DNA of 64,000 nt, taken from assembly GCA_016869215.1 (NCBI GenBank), contig VGEP01000003.1, positions 62,001-126,000 of the forward strand. Reading direction: 5' to 3'. Under the pieces are notes generated by a model. It made no database searches and was not told the DNA's origin. It saw only the letters and a program-made list of their open reading frames with translations. This DNA comes from Alphaproteobacteria bacterium. Its GTDB lineage: Bacteria; Pseudomonadota; Alphaproteobacteria; Rhizobiales; Xanthobacteraceae. Numbering within the stretch: the stretch's first letter is position 1; each line of letters begins with the position of its first letter. Below, one piece after another: positions 27,161-35,024 of the stretch. A program made the translations under genes and the position numbers.

Positions 27161-28249
27161 CTACCCCGCCCTGCCCTCCAGCACCGCCTGCATCGAAATC
27201 CTCGACCACGCCCCCACCCGGTCGCGGAACGCCACGTACGAGTCGTGCACCTTCCGCGCCACCGCGCTCCGCCCGGCGAGCTCCCCCAGCACATCCCGGC
27301 TCAGCCCCCGCGCCGCGCTCACCACGTCCGCCGGAAACGCCTTGAGCTGCACCTTGTGCTGCCCGGTCAGCGCGGCGAGCGCCTCCACGTTCAGCCGCTC
27401 CATCTCGGCCAGCGCAAAGTTCGCCTCCGCGGCGCAGGCGTGCGAAAGCGCGGCCTTCGACGCCGCGTCGAGGCCCTCCCACACCCGCGAATTCACCAGC
27501 GCCTCGCCGGTGCCGTTCGGCTTGTTGAAGCCCGGGTAGTAGTAGAACGGCGCCACGCGATAGAGCCCGAGCGCGATGTCGGTGCCGGGGCCGACGAACT
27601 CCACCGCGTCGATGACGCCCGATTGCAGCGAGGTGAGGATTTCCGGCGGCGGCGTGGTCTGCGGCGTCGCGCCCATGCGGCGGTAGAGTTCCCCGCCGAG
27701 GCCGAGCGAGCGGATTTTGACGCCCGCGAGGTCCGCGCGGCTGCCGATCTCGCGGCGGAACCAGCCGCCCATGCAGACGCCGGTGTTGCCGCCCATCAGC
27801 GGCTTGACGCCGAACGGCGCGTAAAGCTCGTCCCACAGCGCCTGCCCGCCGCCGGCCTCGACCCAGGCGACGTGCTCCGAAGGCGTCAGCCCGAACGGCA
27901 CGGTGGTGAAGAACACGGAAGCGGGCATCTTGCCCTGCCAGAAGAACGACGCGGTGTGGCCGAGGTCCGCCGTGCCCTGGCCGACGGCGTCGAGCACTTC
28001 GAACGCCGGCACCACCTCGCCCGCGGCGTGCACGGCGATGTCGAGGCGGCCGGCGGTCAGCGCGCGCACGCGCTCGGCGATGCGCTCGGCGGACATGCCG
28101 GGGCCGGGCAGGCGGCGCGGCCAGGAGGTGACCATGCGCAGGCGGCGGGTTTGCGCGGTGGCGAGCGCGGGGGCTGCGAGCGAGGCCGTGCCTGCGGCTG
28201 CGGCGGCCATCATTCGTCGGCGCGTGATCTTCGGCGTGAGCTTGGTCAT
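27161..28249 (-). CDS. TRAP transporter DctP-type binding protein, Tat-exported
   Basis: A 362-residue periplasmic receptor of the DctP family. The leader has the twin-arginine motif TRRRMM followed by an alanine-rich helix, so folded export by Tat is expected. Mature blocks include MVTSWPRRLPGPG, VGQGTADLGH and KIRSLGLGGE. No dctQ or dctM permease gene is in the window. The ATG at 28249 follows a near-perfect AAGGAGGA. The gene starts 47 bases after thiD on the same strand with no terminator between, so it may belong to the riboswitch-controlled thiamine operon. Its ligand is unknown. Confidence 0.88.
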   Translation of the reverse strand: MTKLTPKITRRRMMAAAAAGTASLAAPALATAQTRRLRMVTSWPRRLPGPGMSAERIAERVRALTAGRLDIAVHAAGEVVPAFEVLDAVGQGTADLGHTASFFWQGKMPASVFFTTVPFGLTPSEHVAWVEAGGGQALWDELYAPFGVKPLMGGNTGVCMGGWFRREIGSRADLAGVKIRSLGLGGELYRRMGATPQTTPPPEILTSLQSGVIDAVEFVGPGTDIALGLYRVAPFYYYPGFNKPNGTGEALVNSRVWEGLDAASKAALSHACAAEANFALAEMERLNVEALAALTGQHKVQLKAFPADVVSAARGLSRDVLGELAGRSAVARKVHDSYVAFRDRVGAWSRISMQAVLEGRAG

Positions 28250-28296
28250 GGCATCCTCCTTGAATTCCCGTGGCGTCCGCCTTTTCATCCTCACGC

Positions 28297-29106
28297 TCAC
28301 CACCAGCGGTGAAAATGATGCACGGGCCCATGACCCGTGCCGATCGACAGCCGGTCGGCGGCCCCGATCGCGACCGTGATGTAATCCTTGGCGGCGCGCA
28401 CCGCATTTTCGAGCGCCAAGCCGTTCGCGACCCGCGCGGCGATGGCGGACGACAGCGTGCAACCCGTTCCGTGGGTGTTGCGTGTCTCGAAGCGAGGCGC
28501 TGCAAGCCGCGTCGTGCGCCCGCGCTCAACCAGCAGATCGACGGCGTCCGCGTCTTTAGCATGGCCGCCCTTTATCAGCACCGCGCGCGCACCGTTGGCA
28601 AGCAGTCGTTCGGCCTGCTCGCGCATTTCGGATTCGTTGCGCGCCGGCGCGCAACCGAGCAGCGCGGCGGCTTCGGGCAGGTTCGGCGTGATCACGAGTG
28701 CGCGCGGGATCAGGAACTTTCGCAGCGCTCCGACCGCATCCGGGTTGATGAGGCGGTCGCCGGAGGTCGCGACCATGACCGGATCGAGGACAATGTTGGT
28801 CTGCTTGTGGCGGTCGAGTCCGTTAGCGACGGCTTCGATGGTCTCCGCGCGCGACAGCATGCCGATCTTCACCGCGCCAACCTTGAGATCGGAGAACACC
28901 GCGTCGATCTGCGCCGCGACGAACTCCGGCGGCACATCGTGGATGCCGGTCACGCCTTTGGTGTTCTGCGCCGTCAGCGCGGTGATGACGCTCGCGCCAT
29001 AGACGCCGAGCGCCGAGAAGGTCTTGAGATCGGCCTGGATGCCCGCGCCGCCGCCGGAGTCGGAACCCGCGATGGTGACGGCGATGGCCGTTCCTTGGGC
29101 AGTCAT
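28297..29106 (-). CDS. thiD: Hydroxymethylpyrimidine / phosphomethylpyrimidine kinase
   Basis: A 269-residue ribokinase-fold kinase that phosphorylates HMP and HMP-phosphate in thiamine synthesis. Family marks are the N-terminal [15 protein letters not shown], the [12 protein letters not shown] block and the anion-hole motif [11 protein letters not shown] with the catalytic aspartate side. The start codon overlaps the stop of thiE by four bases, so translation is coupled. It is the last thi gene of the operon read from the TPP riboswitch, and a TRAP receptor gene follows. Confidence 0.95.
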   Translation of the reverse strand: MTAQGTAIAVTIAGSDSGGGAGIQADLKTFSALGVYGASVITALTAQNTKGVTGIHDVPPEFVAAQIDAVFSDLKVGAVKIGMLSRAETIEAVANGLDRHKQTNIVLDPVMVATSGDRLINPDAVGALRKFLIPRALVITPNLPEAAALLGCAPARNESEMREQAERLLANGARAVLIKGGHAKDADAVDLLVERGRTTRLAAPRFETRNTHGTGCTLSSAIAARVANGLALENAVRAAKDYITVAIGAADRLSIGTGHGPVHHFHRWW

Positions 29107-29762
29107 CGCGCGCCCCGCTTCGCCAGCGCCGCGTCGACCGCGCGCAGCAGTTCGCGCGCCGCGGCCGCCGGATCCTTGGCCATCGACAGCGCCGAAATCA
29201 CCGACACGCCGTCGGCGCCGGCCTCAATCACCGGCGCCGCGTTGCTTGCGTTGATGCCGGCGATGCCGCAGGCGAGGAAGCCGGGCTTGCGCCTCCGAAG
29301 CGCCGCGATCGTGCGCGCCATGCCGTCGACGCCGATGGGCTTGTTTTTGGTCTGCTTCGACGTGGTGCCGTAAACGCCGCCGATGCCGGCGTAGTCGATC
29401 AGCGAAAGATCGGTCGCGTCGGCGCGTTCGGGGCTGTTGATGGTGAGCCCGATAATCGCATCGGGCCCGAGCAGGCGGCGCGCGTCGGCCGGCGCCATAT
29501 CGTCCCAGCCGATGTGCACGCCTTCGCAACCCACCGCGAGCGCCACGTCGACGCGGTCGTTGATCAGCAACGGCACCTTGCCGAGCGCAGCCTTGACGGC
29601 GCGGGCGCGCTCGACGAACACGCGCGTATCGGAGAGCTTGTCGCGCAGCTGCACCAGCGTCGCGCCGCCGGCGGCCAGAATGCGGCAAAGGTCCGGCAGC
29701 TCGTGGCCGCCGGAAACCTCCGGATCGACAATGGCGTAGGCGCGCAGATCGACCCGCATCAT
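29103..29762 (-). CDS. thiE: Thiamine phosphate synthase
   Basis: A 219-residue TIM-barrel enzyme that joins HMP-pyrophosphate and hydroxyethylthiazole phosphate to give thiamine phosphate. Conserved stretches [24 protein letters not shown] and [11 protein letters not shown] match the family, including the residues that hold the pyrophosphate. The start overlaps the end of thiM (ATGATGA), with a second ATG one codon later. The enzyme completes the salvage pair with ThiM and ThiD. Confidence 0.94.
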   Translation of the reverse strand: MMRVDLRAYAIVDPEVSGGHELPDLCRILAAGGATLVQLRDKLSDTRVFVERARAVKAALGKVPLLINDRVDVALAVGCEGVHIGWDDMAPADARRLLGPDAIIGLTINSPERADATDLSLIDYAGIGGVYGTTSKQTKNKPIGVDGMARTIAALRRRKPGFLACGIAGINASNAAPVIEAGADGVSVISALSMAKDPAAAARELLRAVDAALAKRGAR

Positions 29763-30529
29763 GACACCTTTGCTTTGGCGAGCAGCGTGCGGCGATTGAG
29801 GCCGTGCACGGCGTCGAGGATTTCGACGGCGAAGCTGCCGGGGCCGCGCGCGCGTTTCGCCGCCAACTCGCCCGCGACGCCCATGACGATCAGCGCCGAC
29901 GCGGTGGCGCGGAACGCGTCGGGCTCGACTGCGAGACACGCCGCGACCATCGCCGAGCCGGCGCAGCCCATGGCGGTCACCTTCGTCATCAGCGGATGGC
30001 CGTTGTCGATGGCCGCCGTGCGTGTGGCGTCACGCACGAAATCGCGCGCGCCCGTGAGGCCGATTGCGGTGCGGCGCGACTTCGCAAAGCGCGCCAGCGC
30101 CGCCGCGTCGAACGTTCCGCCCGACAGGGTTTCGAATTCGGCGCGGTTGAGCCGCACCGCCTGTGGCCTCTTGGCCAGCAGCTTGCGCGCGAAGGCCGCG
30201 CGCGGTGGCGAACGGTCGATGAACACCGGATCGAGCACCCAGGGCCGGCCGGTCTTCTGCACCGCCGGGATCGCTGTGAGCGCAGCCTTCTGCCGCTCCG
30301 GATCGAAGGTGCCGAGATTGACCAGCAGCGCATCGGCGCGGGCCGCGAAGGCGCGGACCTCGCGCGCGGCGATGGTCATCGACGGCACGGCGCCGGCGGA
30401 GAGCAGCATGTTGGCTGTCAGCGTCTGCGCCACCGCGTTGGTGATGCAATGCACGCGCGGGCGGCGCGCGCGAATGCGCTCCAGAATATCCGCGGCAATG
30501 GTCGGCAAGTCGCTGTGCGGCGCCCGCAT
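29759..30529 (-). CDS. thiM: Hydroxyethylthiazole kinase
   Basis: A 256-residue kinase that salvages hydroxyethylthiazole. Conserved pieces are HCITNAVAQTLTANMLL, GTFDPER, WVLDPVF and MGCAGSAMVAA, the last being the catalytic loop, in which the family cysteine is kept. The ATG at 30529 was chosen over one at 30547, because the earlier ATG lies inside the conserved 3' strand of the TPP riboswitch and GGAGGGA sits five bases before the later one. First gene of thiM-thiE-thiD. The presence of thiM and thiD with thiE, and the absence of thiC or thiG here, suggests a salvage unit. Confidence 0.94.
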   Translation of the reverse strand: MRAPHSDLPTIAADILERIRARRPRVHCITNAVAQTLTANMLLSAGAVPSMTIAAREVRAFAARADALLVNLGTFDPERQKAALTAIPAVQKTGRPWVLDPVFIDRSPPRAAFARKLLAKRPQAVRLNRAEFETLSGGTFDAAALARFAKSRRTAIGLTGARDFVRDATRTAAIDNGHPLMTKVTAMGCAGSAMVAACLAVEPDAFRATASALIVMGVAGELAAKRARGPGSFAVEILDAVHGLNRRTLLAKAKVS

Positions 30530-30534
30530 CTCTC

Positions 30535-30647
30535 CCTCCGCCGGCATGACCCGGATCAGGTTCGATGGGTTGGCTTTCGCCTCTCGGCCCGGCGTTTGAC
30601 GATCGAAGCGCAGCTTCGCTCGCCCGAGGCGCCAGGCACCCCATGAG
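30535..30647 (-). promoter_or_regulatory. TPP riboswitch (THI element)
   Basis: Read on the minus strand the stretch has the full TPP aptamer: GGGGTGCC at the 5' end, a variable stem rich in GCGAAGC, then GGGCCGAGAGGCGAAAGCC in place of the GGCTGAGA core, and the highly conserved GAACCTGATCCGGGT followed by CATGCCGGCGGAGGGA. The aptamer's last helix reaches the thiM ribosome site, which implies control of translation start by ligand binding. It heads thiM-thiE-thiD and perhaps the TRAP receptor gene. Confidence 0.95.
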
Positions 30648-30880
30648 ATTGCTTTTCAATAGGTAGCGCGCGCCGCGAGGCCGATCAAGGGGCACCGGTG
30701 GCGGTCCAGCGCCGCGCACCGGGCAGCCCGGCCGACCTTGGCCAGGCTGCATACGCATAAAAATCTGTCGCTGAGACTGGCGCACCCGATCTCCGCTCGT
30801 CCTCAATATCGGAGCGAAAGCGGTCATCGATTCATGTCGGCTAAGGGCCACATGCGACGAGCCGCAGCCTTGCCATAAGC

Positions 30881-30926
30881 TTGACAGATTTGGACGGATG
30901 TCCTACTTATTTGGACAATCGTCCAA
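30881..30926 (+). promoter_or_regulatory. Promoter with two tandem palindromic operators
   Basis: A -35 box TTGACA (30881-30886) and a -10-like TACTTA (30904-30909) are 17 bases apart. Two inverted repeats of the form TTGGAC-N4-GTCCAA overlap them: the first at 30890-30905 (right arm GTCCTA) lies in the spacer, the second at 30911-30926 is perfect and covers the likely start site. They are spaced 21 bases, two helical turns. The tetR gene in the operon downstream is the obvious repressor. The preceding 230 bases up to the riboswitch show no other feature. Confidence 0.8.
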
Positions 30927-30957
30927 CAGGCTAAGTGCCGCATTCCCGGAGTTCGAA

Positions 30958-31722
30958 ATGTCCGCCCTTATCGATGTGTACCTTTGGGCCACCCCCAACA
31001 GCTGGAAAGTCACCATAGCGCTCGAGGAAATGGGCCTGCCCTACAATGCAAAGCCAGTGGCGATCATCAAAGGTGAACAGTTCAAGCCCGAATTTCTGGC
31101 GTTGTCGCCGAATAACCGCATTCCGGCGATCATCGATCCCCAGGGACCGGACGGCGCACCGGTGTCCGTGTTCGAGTCCGGCGCCATTCTGAGCTATCTC
31201 GGCCGCAAGACAGGCCAATTCTATCCGACCGACGAACGCAGCCGCACCGAAGTCGAACAATGGCTGTTCTGGCAGATGGCCGGCGTCGGCCCAATGTTCG
31301 GTCAGGCCAGCCACTTCCGCAACTATGCGCCTTCGCTGGTCGACGACCCGGCCAGGATTGAATACTCGACCAGACGCTACGACAACGAGGTGAGCCGGCT
31401 CCTCGGAGTGCTCGACGGGCGGCTGTCCGGCCGCAGATTCGTAGCGGGCGACTATTCGATCGCCGACATGGCCATCTATCCATGGGCGGCTTACGCCGGC
31501 CATCTCGGCCAGGATCTCGGCGCCTTTCCGCACGTGCAGGTTTGGCTCAAACGAGTCGGCACTCGCCCGGCGGTGATTCGTGGCATGGCGGTCGGCTCCG
31601 ATCTCCAACGCTCGACGCCGCCGGCCGGCAGCCCCGAGCAACGCGAATTCGTCAAAGCGCTATTCGGCCAGAACGCGCAGAGCGTAGCCTCCGCACGCGC
31701 TCAGCAAAGCCCGTCAAGCTGA
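30958..31722 (+). CDS. Glutathione S-transferase
   Basis: A 254-residue GST of the YghU/Ure2-like type. The thioredoxin-like N-terminal domain starts with VYLWATPNSWKV and contains NNRIPAI with the cis-proline, and FESGAIL binds the glutathione glutamate; the C-terminal helical domain includes the FVAGDYSIADMA motif. It would conjugate or reduce electrophiles with glutathione in the cytoplasm. The ATG at 30958 is supported by CGGAG eight bases upstream; an earlier ATG at 30898 lies within the promoter region and is unlikely. First gene of an operon with tetR, yciI and tag. Confidence 0.9.
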   Translation: MSALIDVYLWATPNSWKVTIALEEMGLPYNAKPVAIIKGEQFKPEFLALSPNNRIPAIIDPQGPDGAPVSVFESGAILSYLGRKTGQFYPTDERSRTEVEQWLFWQMAGVGPMFGQASHFRNYAPSLVDDPARIEYSTRRYDNEVSRLLGVLDGRLSGRRFVAGDYSIADMAIYPWAAYAGHLGQDLGAFPHVQVWLKRVGTRPAVIRGMAVGSDLQRSTPPAGSPEQREFVKALFGQNAQSVASARAQQSPSS

Positions 31723-31732
31723 GGTGAGCAAT

Positions 31733-32335
31733 ATGAGCGACAAGTCGACCCGCGACCACATTGTCGAAGCTGCCGATCAGCTATTCTATCACAATGGTTT
31801 TGAGCACACCTCGTTCTCGGACATCGCCGACGCGGTGAAGATTTCTCGCGGTAACTTCTATTATTACTTCAAAACCAAGGACGACATTCTCGAAGCAGTG
31901 ATTGACGTACGGCTGGCGAAGACGCGCGCGATGCTCGATCAATGGGAGCGCGATGGCCGGACGCCGGCCGAGCGCATCCGCAGCTTCATCCATATTCTAA
32001 TTACCAATCGCGCCGACATTAAACAGTATGGCTGTCCGGTCGGAACGCTGAACGCCGAACTCGCCAAGCTCGACCACGGTTCGCGCCCGGAAGCCGCCGC
32101 ACTGTTCATGCTGTTCCGGAACTGGTTGTGCAAACAGTTTGCATTGCTGGGTCGTAAGCGGGACGCTGATGCGCTGGCGATGCATGTGCTCGCCATGAGT
32201 CAGGGCGTTGCTACGCTCGCAAATACCTTCCAGGACGACAGGTTCATCCAGCGCGAGGTGCAGCAGATGGACGACTGGCTCGCCTTGATTGCCGATGGCG
32301 AGGTTCCGACTTCGCGCCCCGCCCGCGTCAACTGA
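31733..32335 (+). CDS. TetR-family repressor, NemR-like
   Basis: A 200-residue regulator. The helix-turn-helix at about residues 25-45 includes FSDIADAVKISRGNFYYYFK. The ligand domain has the YGCPVGTLNAEL block, whose cysteine occupies the region where NemR-type repressors sense electrophiles. GAGGTGA five bases before the ATG at 31733 supports that start over a GTG nine bases earlier. The gene begins 10 bases after the GST stop. It probably represses its own operon by binding the two palindromes in the promoter and is released by reactive electrophiles; both points are inference from motif and context. Confidence 0.88.
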   Translation: MSDKSTRDHIVEAADQLFYHNGFEHTSFSDIADAVKISRGNFYYYFKTKDDILEAVIDVRLAKTRAMLDQWERDGRTPAERIRSFIHILITNRADIKQYGCPVGTLNAELAKLDHGSRPEAAALFMLFRNWLCKQFALLGRKRDADALAMHVLAMSQGVATLANTFQDDRFIQREVQQMDDWLALIADGEVPTSRPARVN

Positions 32336-32350
32336 CGGCGAGCAACCCGA

Positions 32351-32674
32351 ATGTTCATCGTGCTGCTTCGATTTGTCGGCGACAAAGCCAAAGCCGGTCA
32401 GTTCATGGACGGCCACAATGCCTGGATTAAGCGCAACTTCGACCGCGGCGTGTTTCTGCTAGTCGGTACACTAAAGCCTGCGCTCGGTGGCGCCATCCTC
32501 GCGCACAACGCGACGCGCGCAGAGCTTGAGCGTCTCGTCGGCGACGATCCCTTTGTCGTAGAGGGAGTGGTGAACGCTGAAATCCTCGAAATCGCGCCTG
32601 GCAAGGCGGACGAGCGCCTGTCGTTTCTGCTTGGCCAGCCGACAGCGGCGCGCAACGAGCCGCCTCGCTGTTAG
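32351..32674 (+). CDS. YciI-family protein
   Basis: A 107-residue protein with the YCII fold, similar in order to YciI: MFIVLLRF strand, GHNAWIKRN helix with a histidine at the usual active-site place, GALGG-type turn, and the FVVEGVVNAEILEI strand. Family proteins form dimers with a His-Asp pair and an unknown or dehalogenase-like reaction. Placement 15 bases after tetR in an electrophile-response operon suggests a role in removing reactive compounds, perhaps halogenated ones. Confidence 0.85.
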   Translation: MFIVLLRFVGDKAKAGQFMDGHNAWIKRNFDRGVFLLVGTLKPALGGAILAHNATRAELERLVGDDPFVVEGVVNAEILEIAPGKADERLSFLLGQPTAARNEPPRC

Positions 32675-32683
32675 CACCGCCCC

Positions 32684-33310
32684 ATGGCAACAACGAAAAG
32701 CAGAACAGTCAATGGTCCCGACGGCAAGCCGCGCTGCCGCTGGTGCGCGGCGGCGCCGGAGTTCTTTGCCTATCATGACGGCGAATGGGGGTTTCCGGTC
32801 GCCGACGACCACCGCCTGTTCGAGAAGCTCTGTCTGGAAGGCTTTCAGTCCGGATTGAGCTGGCGCACTATTCTGGCGAAGCGCGAGAATTTTCGGGCGG
32901 CGTTCCACAACTTCGATTTTGAAAAGATCGCGCGCTTCACACCGCACGACGTCGCCCGTCTCTTAAAAGACGCCGGAATCGTCCGCCACCGCGGCAAGAT
33001 CGAAGCCGTGATCAACAATGCCAAGCGGGCGCGCGAAATGATCCAACAGGAAGGTTCGCTCGCCGCCTTCATATGGCGCTACGAGCCGGGTGCCAACCAA
33101 CTCGCAAATCCGCAGACCGCTTCAACCTCGGCGGCGTCGCTCGCACTGTCGAAGGAACTGAAGAAGCGCGGCTGGACCTTTGTCGGCCCCACTACCATCT
33201 ATGCCTTCATGCAGGCGATGGGGCTGATCAATGATCACGTCGCGGGCTGCGTAATCCGCCCGAAAGCTGGGCACGCCCGCAAGACATTCAAGCGCCCCGA
33301 CAAGCGCTAG
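32684..33310 (+). CDS. tag: DNA-3-methyladenine glycosylase I
   Basis: A 208-residue base-excision enzyme that removes 3-methyladenine from alkylated DNA. It matches Tag along its length: the CRWC start with the first zinc cysteine, AYHDGEWG with the zinc histidine, LSWRTILAKRENFR, DAGIVRHRGKI and GLINDHVAGC, which supplies the last zinc His and Cys. The gene starts nine bases after yciI, so repair is made with detoxification in one unit. It is the last gene of the operon and converges on a Bug receptor gene. Confidence 0.94.
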   Translation: MATTKSRTVNGPDGKPRCRWCAAAPEFFAYHDGEWGFPVADDHRLFEKLCLEGFQSGLSWRTILAKRENFRAAFHNFDFEKIARFTPHDVARLLKDAGIVRHRGKIEAVINNAKRAREMIQQEGSLAAFIWRYEPGANQLANPQTASTSAASLALSKELKKRGWTFVGPTTIYAFMQAMGLINDHVAGCVIRPKAGHARKTFKRPDKR

Positions 33311-33463
33311 ACTACGGCCTGGGCCTCATGCCGCCGTCCGAGATGACACCCCTGCTCAACCTAAGTTGTCAGTCGTCGCGAGTAAACACGCCGGACATTG
33401 CACCTGTGGCAAAGCGACGATCAAGTCACCGACAAAAGTGGCCCAATCCAAACGCAACGCGCG

Positions 33464-34447
33464 CTAGTTCGCCCTCTCCGCCGCGGGCGCTGCGACCTTT
33501 GCGGCCTTCTCGATCTCGCTGCGCAGGAACGCGGCGAACTCCTCGGGCGTGGTCGGTGTCACCTCCATGCCGACGGTGCGGATGCGGCGCACAACTTCGG
33601 GGTCCTTCAGCGCGGCCACAATCGCCGCGTTGAGCTTGGTCACGATGTCGCGCGGCGTCGCGGCGGGCGCCGCGATGCCGAACCAGCCAGTGACATCGAA
33701 ATCCTTCAGCCCCATCTCATGGAAGCTCGCAGCGTTGGGAAACACTGCATAGCGATTGCGCGACGTCACCCCAATCAGCTTGAGCTTGCCCTCGCCGATG
33801 GCGCCCATCGAGGGCGGCGGATCGGCGATGGCGAGCGGGACGTGACCCGCGATCGCGTCGGTCACGGCCGGCGCGGTTCCACGATAAGGCACGAGATTGA
33901 TCTTCACGTCGGCAGCGGCGGCGAAGGCCAAGGCCGCAAGGTGCATGGCGGTGCCGTTGCCGCCATGCCCGATCGACAGCTTGTTCGGTTCGGCCTTGGC
34001 AAGCTTGATCGCGTCGGCGACCGTGTCGGCCTTCAGCGACGGATGCGCCACCAGCATGAAGGGGGACGCTGCCGCACGGCTGATCAGCACCAGGTCCTTG
34101 AGCGGATCGTAGGGCCGCTTGATCCGCTCGCCGATGTTGACGCCGAGCGCGCCCGCGCCCGCGATACCGATGGTGTAGCCGTCGGGCGCGGCCTTGGCGA
34201 CCGCGTCGACGCCGAGCATGCCGCCGGCGCCGGCCCGGTTCTCCACGACCACGCTCTGGCCGAGGATTTTCTCCAGCGCAGGCTGCATCGCGCGCGCCAC
34301 CGCATCGGTGCTGCCGCCCCCAGGGAACGGCACGAAGAAACGGATCGGCTTGCTCGGCCAGGTCTGAGCCCAGGCCGGGAACGGCAGGCTCGCGGCAAGG
34401 CCGACACCTACGACAAAGGCTGCGAACAGCCGAAGCAATTTCGTCAC
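33464..34447 (-). CDS. Tripartite tricarboxylate (Bug-type) periplasmic binding protein
   Basis: A 327-residue Bug-family receptor, with signal peptide ending at PAWAQ. Mature blocks are PIRFFVPFPGGGSTD, VVVENRAGAGG, APDGYTIGI and VPYRGTAPAVTDAI. A GTG at 34447 is used because GAGGAG lies six bases before it; an adjacent GTG at 34450 would be too close. An open frame continues upstream but lacks family similarity. It stands alone on the minus strand between the tag operon and the Lrp-like gene. Ligand unknown. Confidence 0.9.
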   Translation of the reverse strand: MTKLLRLFAAFVVGVGLAASLPFPAWAQTWPSKPIRFFVPFPGGGSTDAVARAMQPALEKILGQSVVVENRAGAGGMLGVDAVAKAAPDGYTIGIAGAGALGVNIGERIKRPYDPLKDLVLISRAAASPFMLVAHPSLKADTVADAIKLAKAEPNKLSIGHGGNGTAMHLAALAFAAAADVKINLVPYRGTAPAVTDAIAGHVPLAIADPPPSMGAIGEGKLKLIGVTSRNRYAVFPNAASFHEMGLKDFDVTGWFGIAAPAATPRDIVTKLNAAIVAALKDPEVVRRIRTVGMEVTPTTPEEFAAFLRSEIEKAAKVAAPAAERAN

Positions 34448-34649
34448 CACACGCTCCTCCCCAACGGCATTTTCGCCGAATCTTACATGCGGGCGCGCGG
34501 GCCCGATAGCGGGCGGAACGGCCGTGTCCCGAGCGCAGAATGAGGCTTGCGCCGATAGGCCGGGGGCGCGGGCACGCCCGCCTTGCCAGCCCGCCGGGTT
34601 TTTGCTGGATTGGGCCTCAAGGCCCGCGGATCGCGCGGCCGGAGGTCCC

Positions 34650-34886
34650 ATGGTTCCGTTCTTCGTCCAGATCAAATGCCAGCTCGGCAAGTCCTACGAG
34701 GTGGCCAACCGCCTCGCCGACGCCGAGATCGCTTCGGAAATCTACTCGACCGCGGGCGAGTTCGATCTGCTGGTGAAGGTCTATGTCGACGGCGGCACCG
34801 ACATCGGACACTTCGTCAACGAGAAGATCCAGGTCATTCCCGGGATTCAGGACACCCGGACGATCATCACGTTCAAGGCGTTTTGA
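34650..34886 (+). CDS. Stand-alone Lrp/AsnC ligand-binding domain protein
   Basis: A 78-residue protein consisting only of the RAM/AsnC effector domain: VPFFVQIKCQLG, then a helix with VANRLADAEI, AGEFDLLVKVYV and the terminal strand TRTIITFKAF. The DNA-binding domain of full-length Lrp proteins (about 150 residues) is absent. Such single-domain proteins form rings and bind amino acids, and may modulate Lrp partners. GGAGG lies five bases before the ATG. The next gene, 138 bases downstream, is a D-aminoacylase-like enzyme, an amino-acid theme. Confidence 0.88.
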   Translation: MVPFFVQIKCQLGKSYEVANRLADAEIASEIYSTAGEFDLLVKVYVDGGTDIGHFVNEKIQVIPGIQDTRTIITFKAF

Positions 34887-35024
34887 GCGCTGATCCTGCG
34901 CACGGCAAATTCGCCGGAGCGCCGCCTATTGCCCCGCCATAACAAGTGAAATCGCTCCGACCGGCGTTGCGCGGCCTTTGAGTCGCGGGCATCATTTGCG
35001 CGAGGCAGCCCAGGAGCCCCTCCC

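Noticed and set aside
34510-34540. GCCGTGTCCCGAGCGCAGAA stretch resembling the 24917 repeat
   Set aside because: Only one arm is visible and no matching inverted arm follows, so it is at most a remnant.
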